A DNA stretch of 64,000 nt from Alphaproteobacteria bacterium. GTDB lineage: Bacteria; Myxococcota_A; UBA796; GCA-2862545. Each line of letters starts with the position of its first letter. Within the stretch, counting starts at the first letter, position 1. The stretch is taken from contig JACKET010000007.1 of NCBI GenBank assembly GCA_020632875.1, positions 1 to 64,000 of the forward strand, given 5' to 3'. A model generated the notes under the pieces. That model saw only the letters and a list, made by a program, of their open reading frames with translations. It had not been told where the DNA came from and ran no database searches. The translations under genes were made by a program, and so were the position numbers. Shown piece after piece: positions 43,318-52,080 of the stretch.

Positions 43318-44688
43318 ATGGCGAGCGAAGACGAGCGCGGGCGGCCGCCCCGGTCCAGAGGCCGCGAAAAGGCCGATCCACACGCGTCGAAGGCCGAGGC
43401 CGAGCGCCTGTTCCGCGAGCGCCAGCGCACCTTCTTCCAGGCGCTGCGCGACCGTCCCCTCGACCTCGAGGTCCCCGACGACGAAGCGCTCTACGAGCCG
43501 CTGCACGAAGGGGTCGACGATCCCGTCGTTCGGCTCCTGGACACGATCGACTTCTCGGTGGGCGAGAGCGTGCAGCTCGTTGCCGGGTTCCGCGGCACGG
43601 GCAAGACCACCGAGTTCTCGCGCCTCGAGAAGATGCTGTGGAACCAGGACTATCTGGTGATCCGCGTCGATCTCGACGACTACCTCGACCTGCACAGCCC
43701 GGTCGACGTGGTCGACTTTCTTCTCGTGTTGTCGGCGGCGATCTCCGATCGTCTGAAGAGCGATCGCCTGCTCGCCGAGAAGGCCGGCGAGTGGGACTTC
43801 TGGGAGCGGGCGCGCAAGGTCCTCGGGCTCCAGATCGAGCTCACCGGATTCAAGGCCGCCGGCGCCGAGCTGTCCATCGGCATGAAAGACGACCCGACGG
43901 TGCGAGAGCGCGTGCGCGAGGCCCTCGCCGGGCGCCTCCCGCGCCTCGTGGCCGAGGTCCGCGCGCACCACGAGGGCATCCTCGCGGCCCTGCGCGAGAA
44001 GTGGGGCGCCGACGCGCGGCTCGTGGTCATCGTCGACTCGCTGGAGCACATCCGCGGCACGCTCGACAGCCGGCGAGAGGTGTACGCGAGCGTGCAGGAG
44101 CTGTTCCTCGGGCACGCGCGGCACCTCCAGCTCCCCGCGACGCACATGGTGCTGTCGGTGCCGGCGTTCCTGGCGCTCCAGGCCGACAACCTCGCGGCCC
44201 AGTTCGTGAACGGTGCCGTACAGGCCTGGACGAGCGCGCGGGTCGTGCGGCGCGACGGCACGCCGGATCCCGAGATCGTCGATCGGCTCGTGCGGCTCGT
44301 CGAGCGGCGCGGCGACTGGCGCATGGTGCTGCCCGACCGCGAGGCCCTCGAGCGCGTCATCCTCGCGAGCGGCGGCTACCTGCGCGACCTGCTGAACATG
44401 CTCGTCGAAGGCGTGCATCTCGCCGGCCGCGTGAACCAGAGCGAGGTCGCCGACCGCGTCGTGGCGACGGCCCGCCGCAGCTACCAGCCGCTCTACAAGG
44501 ACGAGATCGACCTGCTCCGCCGCATCGCCGAAGCGAAGGATCTCGGCGCCGTGCGAATCGACGAGCGCAGCTACCTGCTCCGGTTCCTCGATGCGCACCT
44601 GGTGCTCTGCTACCTCGATGCCGAGGGCTTCTGGTACGACGTGCACCCCCTCGTCCGCGACCTCTTGAAGGACGATGGAGCCGTCTGA
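43318..44688 (+). CDS. P-loop ATPase (STAND/AAA-like), first gene of a two-gene module
   Basis: The 456-residue protein has Walker A FRGTGKTTE (about residues 90-98), Walker B LVVIVDSLEHI (about 232-242), an alpha-helical lid (LPDREALERVILASGGYLRDLLNMLVEG) and a winged-helix-like C-terminus (YDVHPLVRDLLKDD). A charged N-terminus precedes it. It is like the archaeal/bacterial STAND ATPase group that reads out repeat-protein sensors. It overlaps the TPR gene by 14 bp. The two genes together look like a split version of the kinase-ATPase-TPR proteins in this genome. Confidence 0.75.
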   Translation: MASEDERGRPPRSRGREKADPHASKAEAERLFRERQRTFFQALRDRPLDLEVPDDEALYEPLHEGVDDPVVRLLDTIDFSVGESVQLVAGFRGTGKTTEFSRLEKMLWNQDYLVIRVDLDDYLDLHSPVDVVDFLLVLSAAISDRLKSDRLLAEKAGEWDFWERARKVLGLQIELTGFKAAGAELSIGMKDDPTVRERVREALAGRLPRLVAEVRAHHEGILAALREKWGADARLVVIVDSLEHIRGTLDSRREVYASVQELFLGHARHLQLPATHMVLSVPAFLALQADNLAAQFVNGAVQAWTSARVVRRDGTPDPEIVDRLVRLVERRGDWRMVLPDREALERVILASGGYLRDLLNMLVEGVHLAGRVNQSEVADRVVATARRSYQPLYKDEIDLLRRIAEAKDLGAVRIDERSYLLRFLDAHLVLCYLDAEGFWYDVHPLVRDLLKDDGAV

Positions 44689-46276
44689 TCCCGACCTGCT
44701 GGACGAGGCCGTCGCGCGGCTCGGGTTCCACCTCGGCGTGCAGGACGGCTTCTGGCTCGCGCTCGCCGTGTCGAACGACGCCCGCACGCGCGAGGCGCTT
44801 CGCCGGTGGGCCGAGACGCAGACCTCCATTCGCGTGCACCGCGTGCTCGCCGAGCCCCGCGAAGCGCTGATCGCCGCCGCGCTCGACGACTTCGACGGCA
44901 TCACCTGGATCGTGGCGGACGGGGACCCGGACCGCTGGGAGCCCGCGACCGCCGAGCTCCTCCTCGCGCTGAACGAGCGGCGGGAGGCGCTGCGCCGCGT
45001 GCGGGGCGCGCTGGTGTTCGAGGGGCGCGAGCGGCTCAAGGCCGTGCTGCGCAACCTCGCGCCCGACCTGTTCTCGATCCGCGCCTGCATCCTCGAGACC
45101 GGCACGTGGCCGCTGCAGGCGCCGCATGCCGACCTCGAGGCGGTGAGCGAGCTCGACCGCTTCAACCACGCCGTCGTCGCCGCGTCGCTCGAGCAGGCGC
45201 AGCGCCTCGCGCACCGCGACGACCTCGGGTCGCGCCGCTCGCGGGTCGGCGCGCTCACGCGGGCCGCCGAAGCGCTCATCGCGCAGGGCTGGTTCGGCGA
45301 GGCCGCTCCCGTGGTCGAAGAGCTGCGCGTCGAGGCCTACCGGCTCGTGGCGGAGCAGTTCAGCGAGCGCTGGGCGCTTTCCGCGACGGCGCTCTCCGAG
45401 AGCCTGACCGGCGCCGTCGAGCGGGCGCGCGGCGACCTCGGCGGGGCGGTGAACGCGTTCGGCACCGCCGTGTTCATGCGCGACATGCTGCACGACGAGG
45501 GCGACGTGTGGAGCGCTCGCGACCTCGTCCGCGCGCGGTCCGAGCTCGGCCAGACGCTCCTCGCGCGCGGCGACCTCGATGGCGCCGAGAAGCAGCTCAC
45601 CGACTCCGCCGAGATGGGGCGCGGGCTCCTCGCCGGGCGCGGCGACGACCCGGAGCTCGCGAGCCAGGTGGCCCTGACGCTCTCTGTCCTCGGCGACCTG
45701 TACCTCCAGAAGATCGACCGCACCGCGGCTCGCGAGGTGCTCGAGCACGCGCTGGCCATCCGCCAGGACCTCGCCGCAACCGGGGCCGCGCGGTTCCGCC
45801 GCTACCTCGGCATCGCGTGGGGCCGCATGGGCGCGCTCGCGGAGATCGAGGGCGACCTCGACGAAGCGCTCGCCGCGCGGCGCCGGGCCGCCGACATCGC
45901 GCACGAGCTCGCCGAAGAGCACCCGGACAACGCGGCGTGGGACATGGAGTACGCGACGACGCTCGGCCGGGTGGGCGAGATCCTCCTCGCCCGCGGGGAG
46001 ATCGACGCCGCCGAAGAGGTGCTGTCCGACGCGAGCAACCGCGCCACGCACCTGTCCGACGAAGACCCCGAGAACGCCCGGTGGAAGGGGGCCGTCGCGA
46101 GCTCGTTGCTCCGCCTGTCCGCAGCCGTCCGCGCGAAGGGCGATGCCGAGGGCTCGGTCGAGCTGGTCGACGAAGCGGTCGAGCTGTTCGAGCAGCTCGT
46201 CCAGCAGGACCCGACGAACAAGGGCTGGCGCCGCGAGCTCGCCGCGGCTCAGCTCAGGCGCCGGGCCGCGGGGTAG
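44675..46276 (+). CDS. TPR-repeat protein, partner of the upstream ATPase
   Basis: The 533-residue protein has an N-terminal domain of about 170 residues (FHLGVQDGFWLALAVSNDARTREALRRW ... GITWIVADGDPDRWEPATAELLLALNERREALR), which resembles a small mixed alpha/beta effector-associated domain, and then tandem TPR units from about residue 185 to the end, each with G/Y and A at expected positions (AEALIAQGWFGEAAPVVEELRVEAYRL; LGQTLLARGDLDGAEKQLTDSAEMG; RRYLGIAWGRMGALAEIEGDLDEALAARRRAADIA). The 14-bp overlap with the ATPase gene implies joint translation. TPRs bind partners; the ligand is unknown. Confidence 0.8.
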   Translation: MEPSDPDLLDEAVARLGFHLGVQDGFWLALAVSNDARTREALRRWAETQTSIRVHRVLAEPREALIAAALDDFDGITWIVADGDPDRWEPATAELLLALNERREALRRVRGALVFEGRERLKAVLRNLAPDLFSIRACILETGTWPLQAPHADLEAVSELDRFNHAVVAASLEQAQRLAHRDDLGSRRSRVGALTRAAEALIAQGWFGEAAPVVEELRVEAYRLVAEQFSERWALSATALSESLTGAVERARGDLGGAVNAFGTAVFMRDMLHDEGDVWSARDLVRARSELGQTLLARGDLDGAEKQLTDSAEMGRGLLAGRGDDPELASQVALTLSVLGDLYLQKIDRTAAREVLEHALAIRQDLAATGAARFRRYLGIAWGRMGALAEIEGDLDEALAARRRAADIAHELAEEHPDNAAWDMEYATTLGRVGEILLARGEIDAAEEVLSDASNRATHLSDEDPENARWKGAVASSLLRLSAAVRAKGDAEGSVELVDEAVELFEQLVQQDPTNKGWRRELAAAQLRRRAAG

Positions 46277-46279
46277 CCG

Positions 46280-47566
46280 TCAGGGGCAGCTGGAGTCGAC
46301 CGGGATGCGCACCCGGATCTCGGAGCCGGCGGGCGGGATGCCCGCGCCCGCGAACACGACGCTGTTCGTCGACGGGTCGTAGGACCAGCCGTTCACGGGG
46401 TCCTGGGCGAGGGGCGTGCCGTCGATCAGCACCTCGACAGCGGCCGGATCTGCGGGGACCGAGCCGAGCGGGAAGTGCGTGTCGAGGCCCGCCGCGACCA
46501 CGGCCAGCTGCTGCACGATGGCGTTCATGTTGAGCTGGCAGAGGTTCAGGTGGATGCCGCCGGTCGGCTGCGCGACCTGCCAGTACGTCGGGACGGGCGC
46601 CGCGCCGAACAGGAAGCCGCCGCACGGCCAGATACCGGTCGTCGGGCCGCCCACGATGGAGAGCGACGTGAGGGCCGGGTCGCCCTGGTACGAATCGAGG
46701 AACGGCACCATCTCGGCGGGCGTGATGAAGCTCTGGTCGTCTTCGTCGGAGATGACGATGACCGACAGCAGCGAGCCGGGGCGCACGAGGCCGGCGTTCG
46801 CGCCCGTGATGAGCGGAGGCGTGAGCGCGGCGTAGACCGCGTCGAGGCCCTGCTCTTCCAGCACGTCGGTGAACGGGATGTTTGTGTTCTGCTGGAACTG
46901 CTGGACGGGATCCGGCGTGTTGGAGTCGATGATCGGGCCCTGGATCTGGCCCGCGTAGCCCGCCGTCTGCATGTCGGTCGTGACGACGCCGATCTGGAAG
47001 TCGAGCCCGAGGGTGAGGAAGCCCTGGATGAACGCGTTGAAGTTGTTGCGCAGCGCGAGGTTCTCGTCGCCCATGGACGTGCTGTTGTCGACGACGAACA
47101 GGATGTCGACGGGCACGGCGGCGCCGAGCTGATCGTAGACCTCTTCGACGAAGCCGCCGTCGCTGACCTCTCCGGAGAGCGTGACGTCGACCACGGGCTC
47201 GTCGGGGTCGTTGCTGTGGATCGACAGGGTGTCGGTGAAGACGGTGGTGCTGTCGGGCTGGAGGCCGATGGTCACGTCCGCCGCGTCGCCGGGGGCGAGC
47301 TCGGTCGGGCCGCCGAGAACGGCGTATTGCGTGGTGCCCACGACGAGGGCGGTGATCACGAGCGGCGCCTCGCCGACGTTGCGCACCTCGACGCTCTGCT
47401 GCGTCGGGCAGAGGCCGGGCTGGGTGCCGAAGTCGAGCGACGATTCAGCCACCTCGATGTCGGGCTCGAGCACGGGGGGCGGCGGGGGCGGATCTTCGAT
47501 CTTCCCGGCCAGGTCGTACTCCTGGCAGGCCATCAGCGTCAGGGCGAGGAAGGGGACGAGTCGCAC
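46280..47566 (-). CDS. VWA-domain lipoprotein with a choice-of-anchor-type beta domain
   Basis: The 428-residue protein starts at GTG 47566 (GGAGG 5 nt upstream) and has a lipobox (LALTLMAC). After a Pro-rich spacer, residues about 30-140 form an immunoglobulin-like ASPM-SPD-2-Hydin/choice-of-anchor-D-type domain (SLDFGTQPGLCPTQQSVEVRNVGEAPLVITAL ... LSIHSNDPDEPVVDVTLSGEV). A von Willebrand A domain follows with the MIDAS motif DNSTSMGDEN. It is probably an outer-surface protein binding other proteins through a divalent metal. It is convergent with the TPR gene. Confidence 0.85.
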   Translation of the reverse strand: MRLVPFLALTLMACQEYDLAGKIEDPPPPPPVLEPDIEVAESSLDFGTQPGLCPTQQSVEVRNVGEAPLVITALVVGTTQYAVLGGPTELAPGDAADVTIGLQPDSTTVFTDTLSIHSNDPDEPVVDVTLSGEVSDGGFVEEVYDQLGAAVPVDILFVVDNSTSMGDENLALRNNFNAFIQGFLTLGLDFQIGVVTTDMQTAGYAGQIQGPIIDSNTPDPVQQFQQNTNIPFTDVLEEQGLDAVYAALTPPLITGANAGLVRPGSLLSVIVISDEDDQSFITPAEMVPFLDSYQGDPALTSLSIVGGPTTGIWPCGGFLFGAAPVPTYWQVAQPTGGIHLNLCQLNMNAIVQQLAVVAAGLDTHFPLGSVPADPAAVEVLIDGTPLAQDPVNGWSYDPSTNSVVFAGAGIPPAGSEIRVRIPVDSSCP

Positions 47567-47680
47567 GAGCACCTCCGGCAGCCCGTGTATCGGAAGGAGC
47601 CAGAGGTGCACGCGGGTTTTCGATGGGTTTCGGAACGGATTCAGCCCGTCACGCGCCAGTTCGCGGCGATGGCTGGGAAC

Positions 47681-48032
47681 GGGTCGGACCTCGAGCGCCC
47701 TGCCGATGCGGAGCTCTCCCGACCTCCTCGATCGCGACAGGCAGAGCCCGAAGGGTCCGGTTTCCCCGCGCCTCATCTCGACGCGGGCCCCTCCGGGAAA
47801 CCGGATCCTGGGACTGCCGGGTCTACTGACCGGCAAGGCCGCCGCAGGCGAGCCGCGCAGCGCGCTCCGCGCGCGGAGTCATGGGTAGACCGGGCGTTCA
47901 CACCCGCCATCCCGGTCCTCTTCGACGAGCCGGGATCCCGCGGTCGACACCCGCGATGGTGCCGTCTGCGACGAGCTGGAATCCCGCTTCGAGCGCCTCA
48001 TCGGGCACGCACACGCGCACGCGCACGCGCAC
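47681..48032 (+). repeat. Composite interspersed repeat, copy A7 (full unit)
   Basis: A complete 352-bp unit, from GGGTCGGACCTCGAGC to the next occurrence of the same word. Order: unit start, GAGCTC, hairpin 47753-47808, GGGTCTACTGACC, GCGC palindrome (about 47861-47876), GGTAGACC, CGGGATCCCG tandem unit, hexamer array GCGCAC (about 48008-48032). The 675-bp gap 47567-48241 holds only A7 and A8. The orientation is opposite to both flanking genes. Confidence 0.9.
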
Positions 48033-48236
48033 GGGTCGGACCTCCAGCGCCCTGCCGATGCGGAGCTCTCCCGACCTCCTCGATCGCGACGGGCATAGCC
48101 CGAAGGGTCCGGTTTCCCGCGCCTCATCTCGACGCGGGCCCCTCCGGGAAACCGGATCCTGGGACTGCCGGGTCTACCGACGGGCAAGGCCGCCGCAGGC
48201 GAGCCGCGCAGCGCGCTCCGCGCGCGGAGTAAGGGT
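48033..48236 (+). repeat. Composite interspersed repeat, copy A8 (partial, tandem with A7)
   Basis: It repeats the first 200 bp of A7, with hairpin 48105-48159, and ends in the GCGC palindrome six bases before the stop of the lipoprotein gene at 48242. It could serve as a 3' structure for that gene. Confidence 0.9.
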
Positions 48237-48241
48237 AGGCG

Positions 48242-49927
48242 TCAGAACAGCCGGATCGTCAGCGTGAACGGTGCGGGCACGGTGTCTTGCGTGTCGACGA
48301 CGAGGGTGAGCTGCTGGGACGCCCCCGTCGTGTTCTGGTACACCAGCGTCTCGATCGAGCCGACCGTGTCGGACCCGTCGATGCACGTGTTCACGTTGTT
48401 GCACTGGCCGAGCAGGTACAGCGCGGGGTTGCCCCCGGGCGCCGAGACCGTGACCTCGAGCGTGACGTTGTCGGGCACCAGCACCGGCAGCATGCCGTCG
48501 GGACCGTCGACCGCGGAGCCCGTGCAGCCGGTGACGCCGGGGTTCTGCTCGTCGAAGTACCCGATCATGTCGCCCTGGTAGTACGTGCCGGGCTGGACGT
48601 TCGGGCTCTGGAGCACCTCGATGCACGTGTCGGCGAGGCCGGGCTCGGGGATGAACGTGCGCTCGACATCCAGGAAGTAGAGGCCGCCGGAGAGCGGCTC
48701 GTCGGCGTCGAGCACGAGGATGTAGCTCTCGATCTCGGTGTCGGACGGGTTGAAGCGCTCGATGACCTCGAGACCCCCGGTGCCCACGTCGAGATCGGCG
48801 CCCTCGACGCAGATCTGCTCGTCTTCGTCGCAGCTGTCGTAGAGGTACATCGCGGCGTTGCTGCCGAGCTGCGTGTACTCGATGCGGAGCTCGTTGCGCG
48901 GCGGGATGTCGACGCTGAACACGCCGTCGCGACCGTTCGCGGCGTCGAAGCTCTGGAGGCACGCGGCCTCTTGATAGTCGTCGGCGTAGCCCGTGAGCTC
49001 GCCGTAGAACCGGCCGTTCTCGAGACGCGGGATCAGCGGGTCGTCGCAGCTGTCGGCGGGGGGCTGGATGGGCTCGCGCAGCCCCACGTCGATGTAGCGG
49101 ATGTAGTACGTGGCATCGGCGGTGCTCTGGACGGCGAGGCGGCTGCCGTTCACGTCGAGCTCGTCGTACGACCAGCGCGTGAGCTGGAACGCGAGGTTGC
49201 GGTTGTTGAGCAGGCCGAGGGTGCTCACGTCGAAATCCAGCACACCATCGTCTTCGACCGCGTAGACCCACGCCTGCTGGAGCGGGTCGGCATCGCGGAC
49301 GATGAGGTACATCTGGCCGGCGCCGGAGGGCTCCCACTCGAACCGGAAGGCGGTCTCGTCGGAGAACACGCGGATCGGCTCGTCTTCTTCGTACCGGGGC
49401 TCGGTGACGACGAGGCCGGGGGGCACGGTGACGGCGTCGGGCGCGTCGAACGGACCCCACTGCACGCCGAGCGCGATGTCGGCGGGGCCCTCGAACGGGT
49501 CTTCGTCGGTCACGTCGGCGTAGTAGAACGACAGGTCGGGATCGACGATGTACGCGGCCTCGAAGGGCCCGTACTGCACGGTGAGCCCGACGTACTGGTA
49601 GAAGCTCGACGTGGGCACGAAGCGGTCGCCCGGGTCGTAGGGCACCCGGAAGCCCGGCTCGGGCAGCTCGCGCAGGCACGGCGTCTCTTCGTTGCGCGCG
49701 CACTGGGCGATGTTGAGGAAGCCCTGGTCTTCGTTCGTGAAGATGCCGACCACCTCGGCGTGCACGAGCTCTCCGTTCTCGTACGTGCGCAGCAGGGCCA
49801 GGCTGCCCTCGTTGCCGGCGTAGGGGCTGTCGGTGTCGTCGGTGTCGACCACCGTGTCGGTATCGGTGTCGGTGTCGGAGTCCTTGGGGCATCCGGCGAG
49901 GGCGACGAAGAGGGGCAACAGGCGCAT
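48242..49927 (-). CDS. Large surface lipoprotein with DTDTDT linker
   Basis: The 561-residue product starts MRLLPLFVALAGC (lipobox) followed by PKDSDTDTDTDTVVDTDDTDSP, the acidic Asp/Thr linker common in myxobacterial surface lipoproteins. The body has repeated beta-sandwich-like blocks with paired Cys (DSCDEDEQICVEG; GQCNNVNTCIDG) and the pattern TYYQGDMIGYFDEQNPGVTGC, suggestive of pre-peptidase-C-terminal-like domains, about three in tandem. No catalytic motif is seen. It lies 50 bp downstream of the histidine kinase gene but has its own start-proximal box. Confidence 0.75.
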   Translation of the reverse strand: MRLLPLFVALAGCPKDSDTDTDTDTVVDTDDTDSPYAGNEGSLALLRTYENGELVHAEVVGIFTNEDQGFLNIAQCARNEETPCLRELPEPGFRVPYDPGDRFVPTSSFYQYVGLTVQYGPFEAAYIVDPDLSFYYADVTDEDPFEGPADIALGVQWGPFDAPDAVTVPPGLVVTEPRYEEDEPIRVFSDETAFRFEWEPSGAGQMYLIVRDADPLQQAWVYAVEDDGVLDFDVSTLGLLNNRNLAFQLTRWSYDELDVNGSRLAVQSTADATYYIRYIDVGLREPIQPPADSCDDPLIPRLENGRFYGELTGYADDYQEAACLQSFDAANGRDGVFSVDIPPRNELRIEYTQLGSNAAMYLYDSCDEDEQICVEGADLDVGTGGLEVIERFNPSDTEIESYILVLDADEPLSGGLYFLDVERTFIPEPGLADTCIEVLQSPNVQPGTYYQGDMIGYFDEQNPGVTGCTGSAVDGPDGMLPVLVPDNVTLEVTVSAPGGNPALYLLGQCNNVNTCIDGSDTVGSIETLVYQNTTGASQQLTLVVDTQDTVPAPFTLTIRLF

Positions 49928-49933
49928 GGGCGC

Positions 49934-49939
49934 AGCGTA
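49934..49939 (-). promoter_or_regulatory. TACGCT box 6 nt before the lipoprotein start
   Basis: On the minus strand, TACGCT, GCGCCC, ATG 49927 with no Shine-Dalgarno. It suggests transcription separate from the upstream kinase gene. Confidence 0.35.
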
Positions 49940-49977
49940 ATGCAGCCACGGGCGGGTCGCCCGGGAAGTTGCCCCGC

Positions 49978-52011
49978 TCACGAGAGCGCCGGCAGCTGGA
50001 GGACGAAGCGACTGCCGCCGTCGATGCCTTCGTCGCACTTCGCGCGGCCCTTGTGCGCGCTGGCGATCTGCGCGACCTGCGCCAGGCCCAGCCCGTGGCC
50101 GCCGGCTTTGCCCCGATTGGGGCCCTCGACGCGCACGAAGCGCTCGAAGATCTGCTTGCGCATGTCGGGGGGCACCCCGATGCCGTTGTCGGACACTGCG
50201 ATCTCCACCGTGCTCCCCTCCTGGGTGAGTGTCAGCAACACCCGGGATGGATCGGCGTCCTCGCGACGGTATTTGAGCGCATTGTCGAGCAGGCACGCGA
50301 CGGCGTCGCGAACGGCCTCCATGTCGCCCATCACCTCGTCGGTCGGGTGGAGGTCGGCCTCGAACTCCACGCCGGCCGCGTCGAGGCGCGGACCCCAGAG
50401 CTCGACGGCCTCCAGCACGGCCTCTTCGGGGTCGAACGGCTCGGGATTGCGGAGGGTGCGCTCTTTCGCGACGGACAGGATCTCGTTCACGCGGGCCGTG
50501 AGGTTGTCGGTCTCGCGGACGATGGCCTTCGCCATGTCGCTGCGCTCCTCGTCGGAGTTGTAGAGGCCGAGCTCGAGGTTCTCGGCCATCACCTTGATGC
50601 CCGCGAGCGGCGTCTTGAGCTCGTGGGTCACGCGGGTCGCGAACTCGCGCTGGCGCTGGAGCAGGAGCCGCTGCTGCCGCGAGGCGCGGACCTGCTCGTA
50701 GAGCGCGAAGAACCCCATCAGCAGCATCATCCCGGCAAGCAGCGCGGGAACGACCCACTCCTTGTCGAGCCGCGTCAGGCGCGTGTCGACCGCACTCTGC
50801 ATCAGCGCCACCCGAAGGTGCGGCAGGGTCTGGCGGAACGGGACCTCCATCGCGATGGGCCCCGGCCGACGGACCCCCGCGTGGCGGCTGCCGTTGGCGT
50901 CGAGGATCTGGAGCTGGCCGCGGAACCGCTTCGCGCTCTCGAGGAAGTCCTCGAGCAGGAACTGCTGGTCGAGCTGGAGCGCGACGCCCTGCTGGGAGCC
51001 CTGCACCCAACGCGTGAACAGCAGGTACGTGTCGTCGTCGTACTGGTCGTAGATGAACCGCGGCGGCTCGGCGTTCGAGGGCGGCAGGCGGTCGAGCAGG
51101 CTGCGCGTGACCTCGTTGAAGCCGCCGAGGCGCCGGACCGCGCGCTCGCGCTCGGCGCGGAGCCGGAGCGCCTGGGCGTTCTGCTTGTGCCGCTCGAGGA
51201 ACCAGATGGCGTAGTCGACCCACTTCACGAGATCGATGAGCTCGGGCGCGTCGAGCTCGGTGATCTCGATGCCGATGCGCAGGAGGAGGTCGTAGGCCTC
51301 CTCGTCGCGCTGGGTGGCCTTGTAGAGGTCGGCGCGCTCGAACTTCAGCACCATCGCGCGGAACGGCGAGATTCCCCGCAGCGACGCCTCGCGCAGCGTC
51401 ATCTCGACGGGCAGGCCGTCGGAGTCGAGCGCCTCGAGCGCGTCGTCGAACAGCTGCTCGTCGAGCAGGTGCGTGACGGCCTCGGAGAGCGCGACGATGC
51501 GGATGGGCGGAGGCGCGTCGCGGCACCAGGTGCGGTAGGCCGCGGAGGCCTGGAGCGCGTCGGTCTCTTCGAGCGCCGCCAGCCCGCGCGCCTGGATGAG
51601 GCAGGGCTCGCGCGCGAGCCGCTGGGGGTCTTCGATCAGGGCCTCGCGAGGGAACTGGTACTTGCCCTGGATCTTCTCGATGCCCTGGGGCGTGCGGATC
51701 TGCTCGGCCGGCAGCCAGACGTAGAGGCTGTCGAAGTACGCGCGTCGCTGGCGCATCCGGGCCTGCAGCGACGGACCCTGGAGCGGATCGGCGCCCGCGA
51801 CCTCGGTCCACTGGGACAGCTGGTCGACGAGCCCCGACTCCCACGTCTCGACACGGTCCTTCAGGTCGTCTTCGAGCTGGCGCATCACCTGGGCGGCGAG
51901 CTCCTGCCGGAGGGACAGGACGCGGCTCACGGCCATCCCCGTGAGGAACAGCAGGGTGACGGCGAGGATCCAGGGCGTGAGTCGGCGGAGGATGGGCGGA
52001 GTCGGGTCCAC
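49978..52011 (-). CDS. Membrane sensor histidine kinase, orphan
   Basis: The 677-residue protein has a membrane helix near its start (TPWILAVTLLFLTGMAVSRVL), a sensing region of about 330 residues that is probably periplasmic, a second helix (about 365-385, EWVVPALLAGMMLLMGFFALYEQV), a HisKA domain with the phospho-acceptor His in VTHELKTPLAGIKV, and an HATPase domain (CLLDNALKYR, VSDNGIGVPP, GGHGLGLAQV). The GTG start at 52011 follows TAGAAC by 5 nt. No receiver gene is next to it; the orphan regulator at 42559 is a possible partner but 7 kb away. Confidence 0.92.
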   Translation of the reverse strand: MDPTPPILRRLTPWILAVTLLFLTGMAVSRVLSLRQELAAQVMRQLEDDLKDRVETWESGLVDQLSQWTEVAGADPLQGPSLQARMRQRRAYFDSLYVWLPAEQIRTPQGIEKIQGKYQFPREALIEDPQRLAREPCLIQARGLAALEETDALQASAAYRTWCRDAPPPIRIVALSEAVTHLLDEQLFDDALEALDSDGLPVEMTLREASLRGISPFRAMVLKFERADLYKATQRDEEAYDLLLRIGIEITELDAPELIDLVKWVDYAIWFLERHKQNAQALRLRAERERAVRRLGGFNEVTRSLLDRLPPSNAEPPRFIYDQYDDDTYLLFTRWVQGSQQGVALQLDQQFLLEDFLESAKRFRGQLQILDANGSRHAGVRRPGPIAMEVPFRQTLPHLRVALMQSAVDTRLTRLDKEWVVPALLAGMMLLMGFFALYEQVRASRQQRLLLQRQREFATRVTHELKTPLAGIKVMAENLELGLYNSDEERSDMAKAIVRETDNLTARVNEILSVAKERTLRNPEPFDPEEAVLEAVELWGPRLDAAGVEFEADLHPTDEVMGDMEAVRDAVACLLDNALKYRREDADPSRVLLTLTQEGSTVEIAVSDNGIGVPPDMRKQIFERFVRVEGPNRGKAGGHGLGLAQVAQIASAHKGRAKCDEGIDGGSRFVLQLPALS

Positions 52012-52080
52012 GCATCGTTCTAGCGCGAGCCGATGTGAACAGGTCGCCGGGGGGCGCTACTTTTCGTCCCGAGAGGTCTG

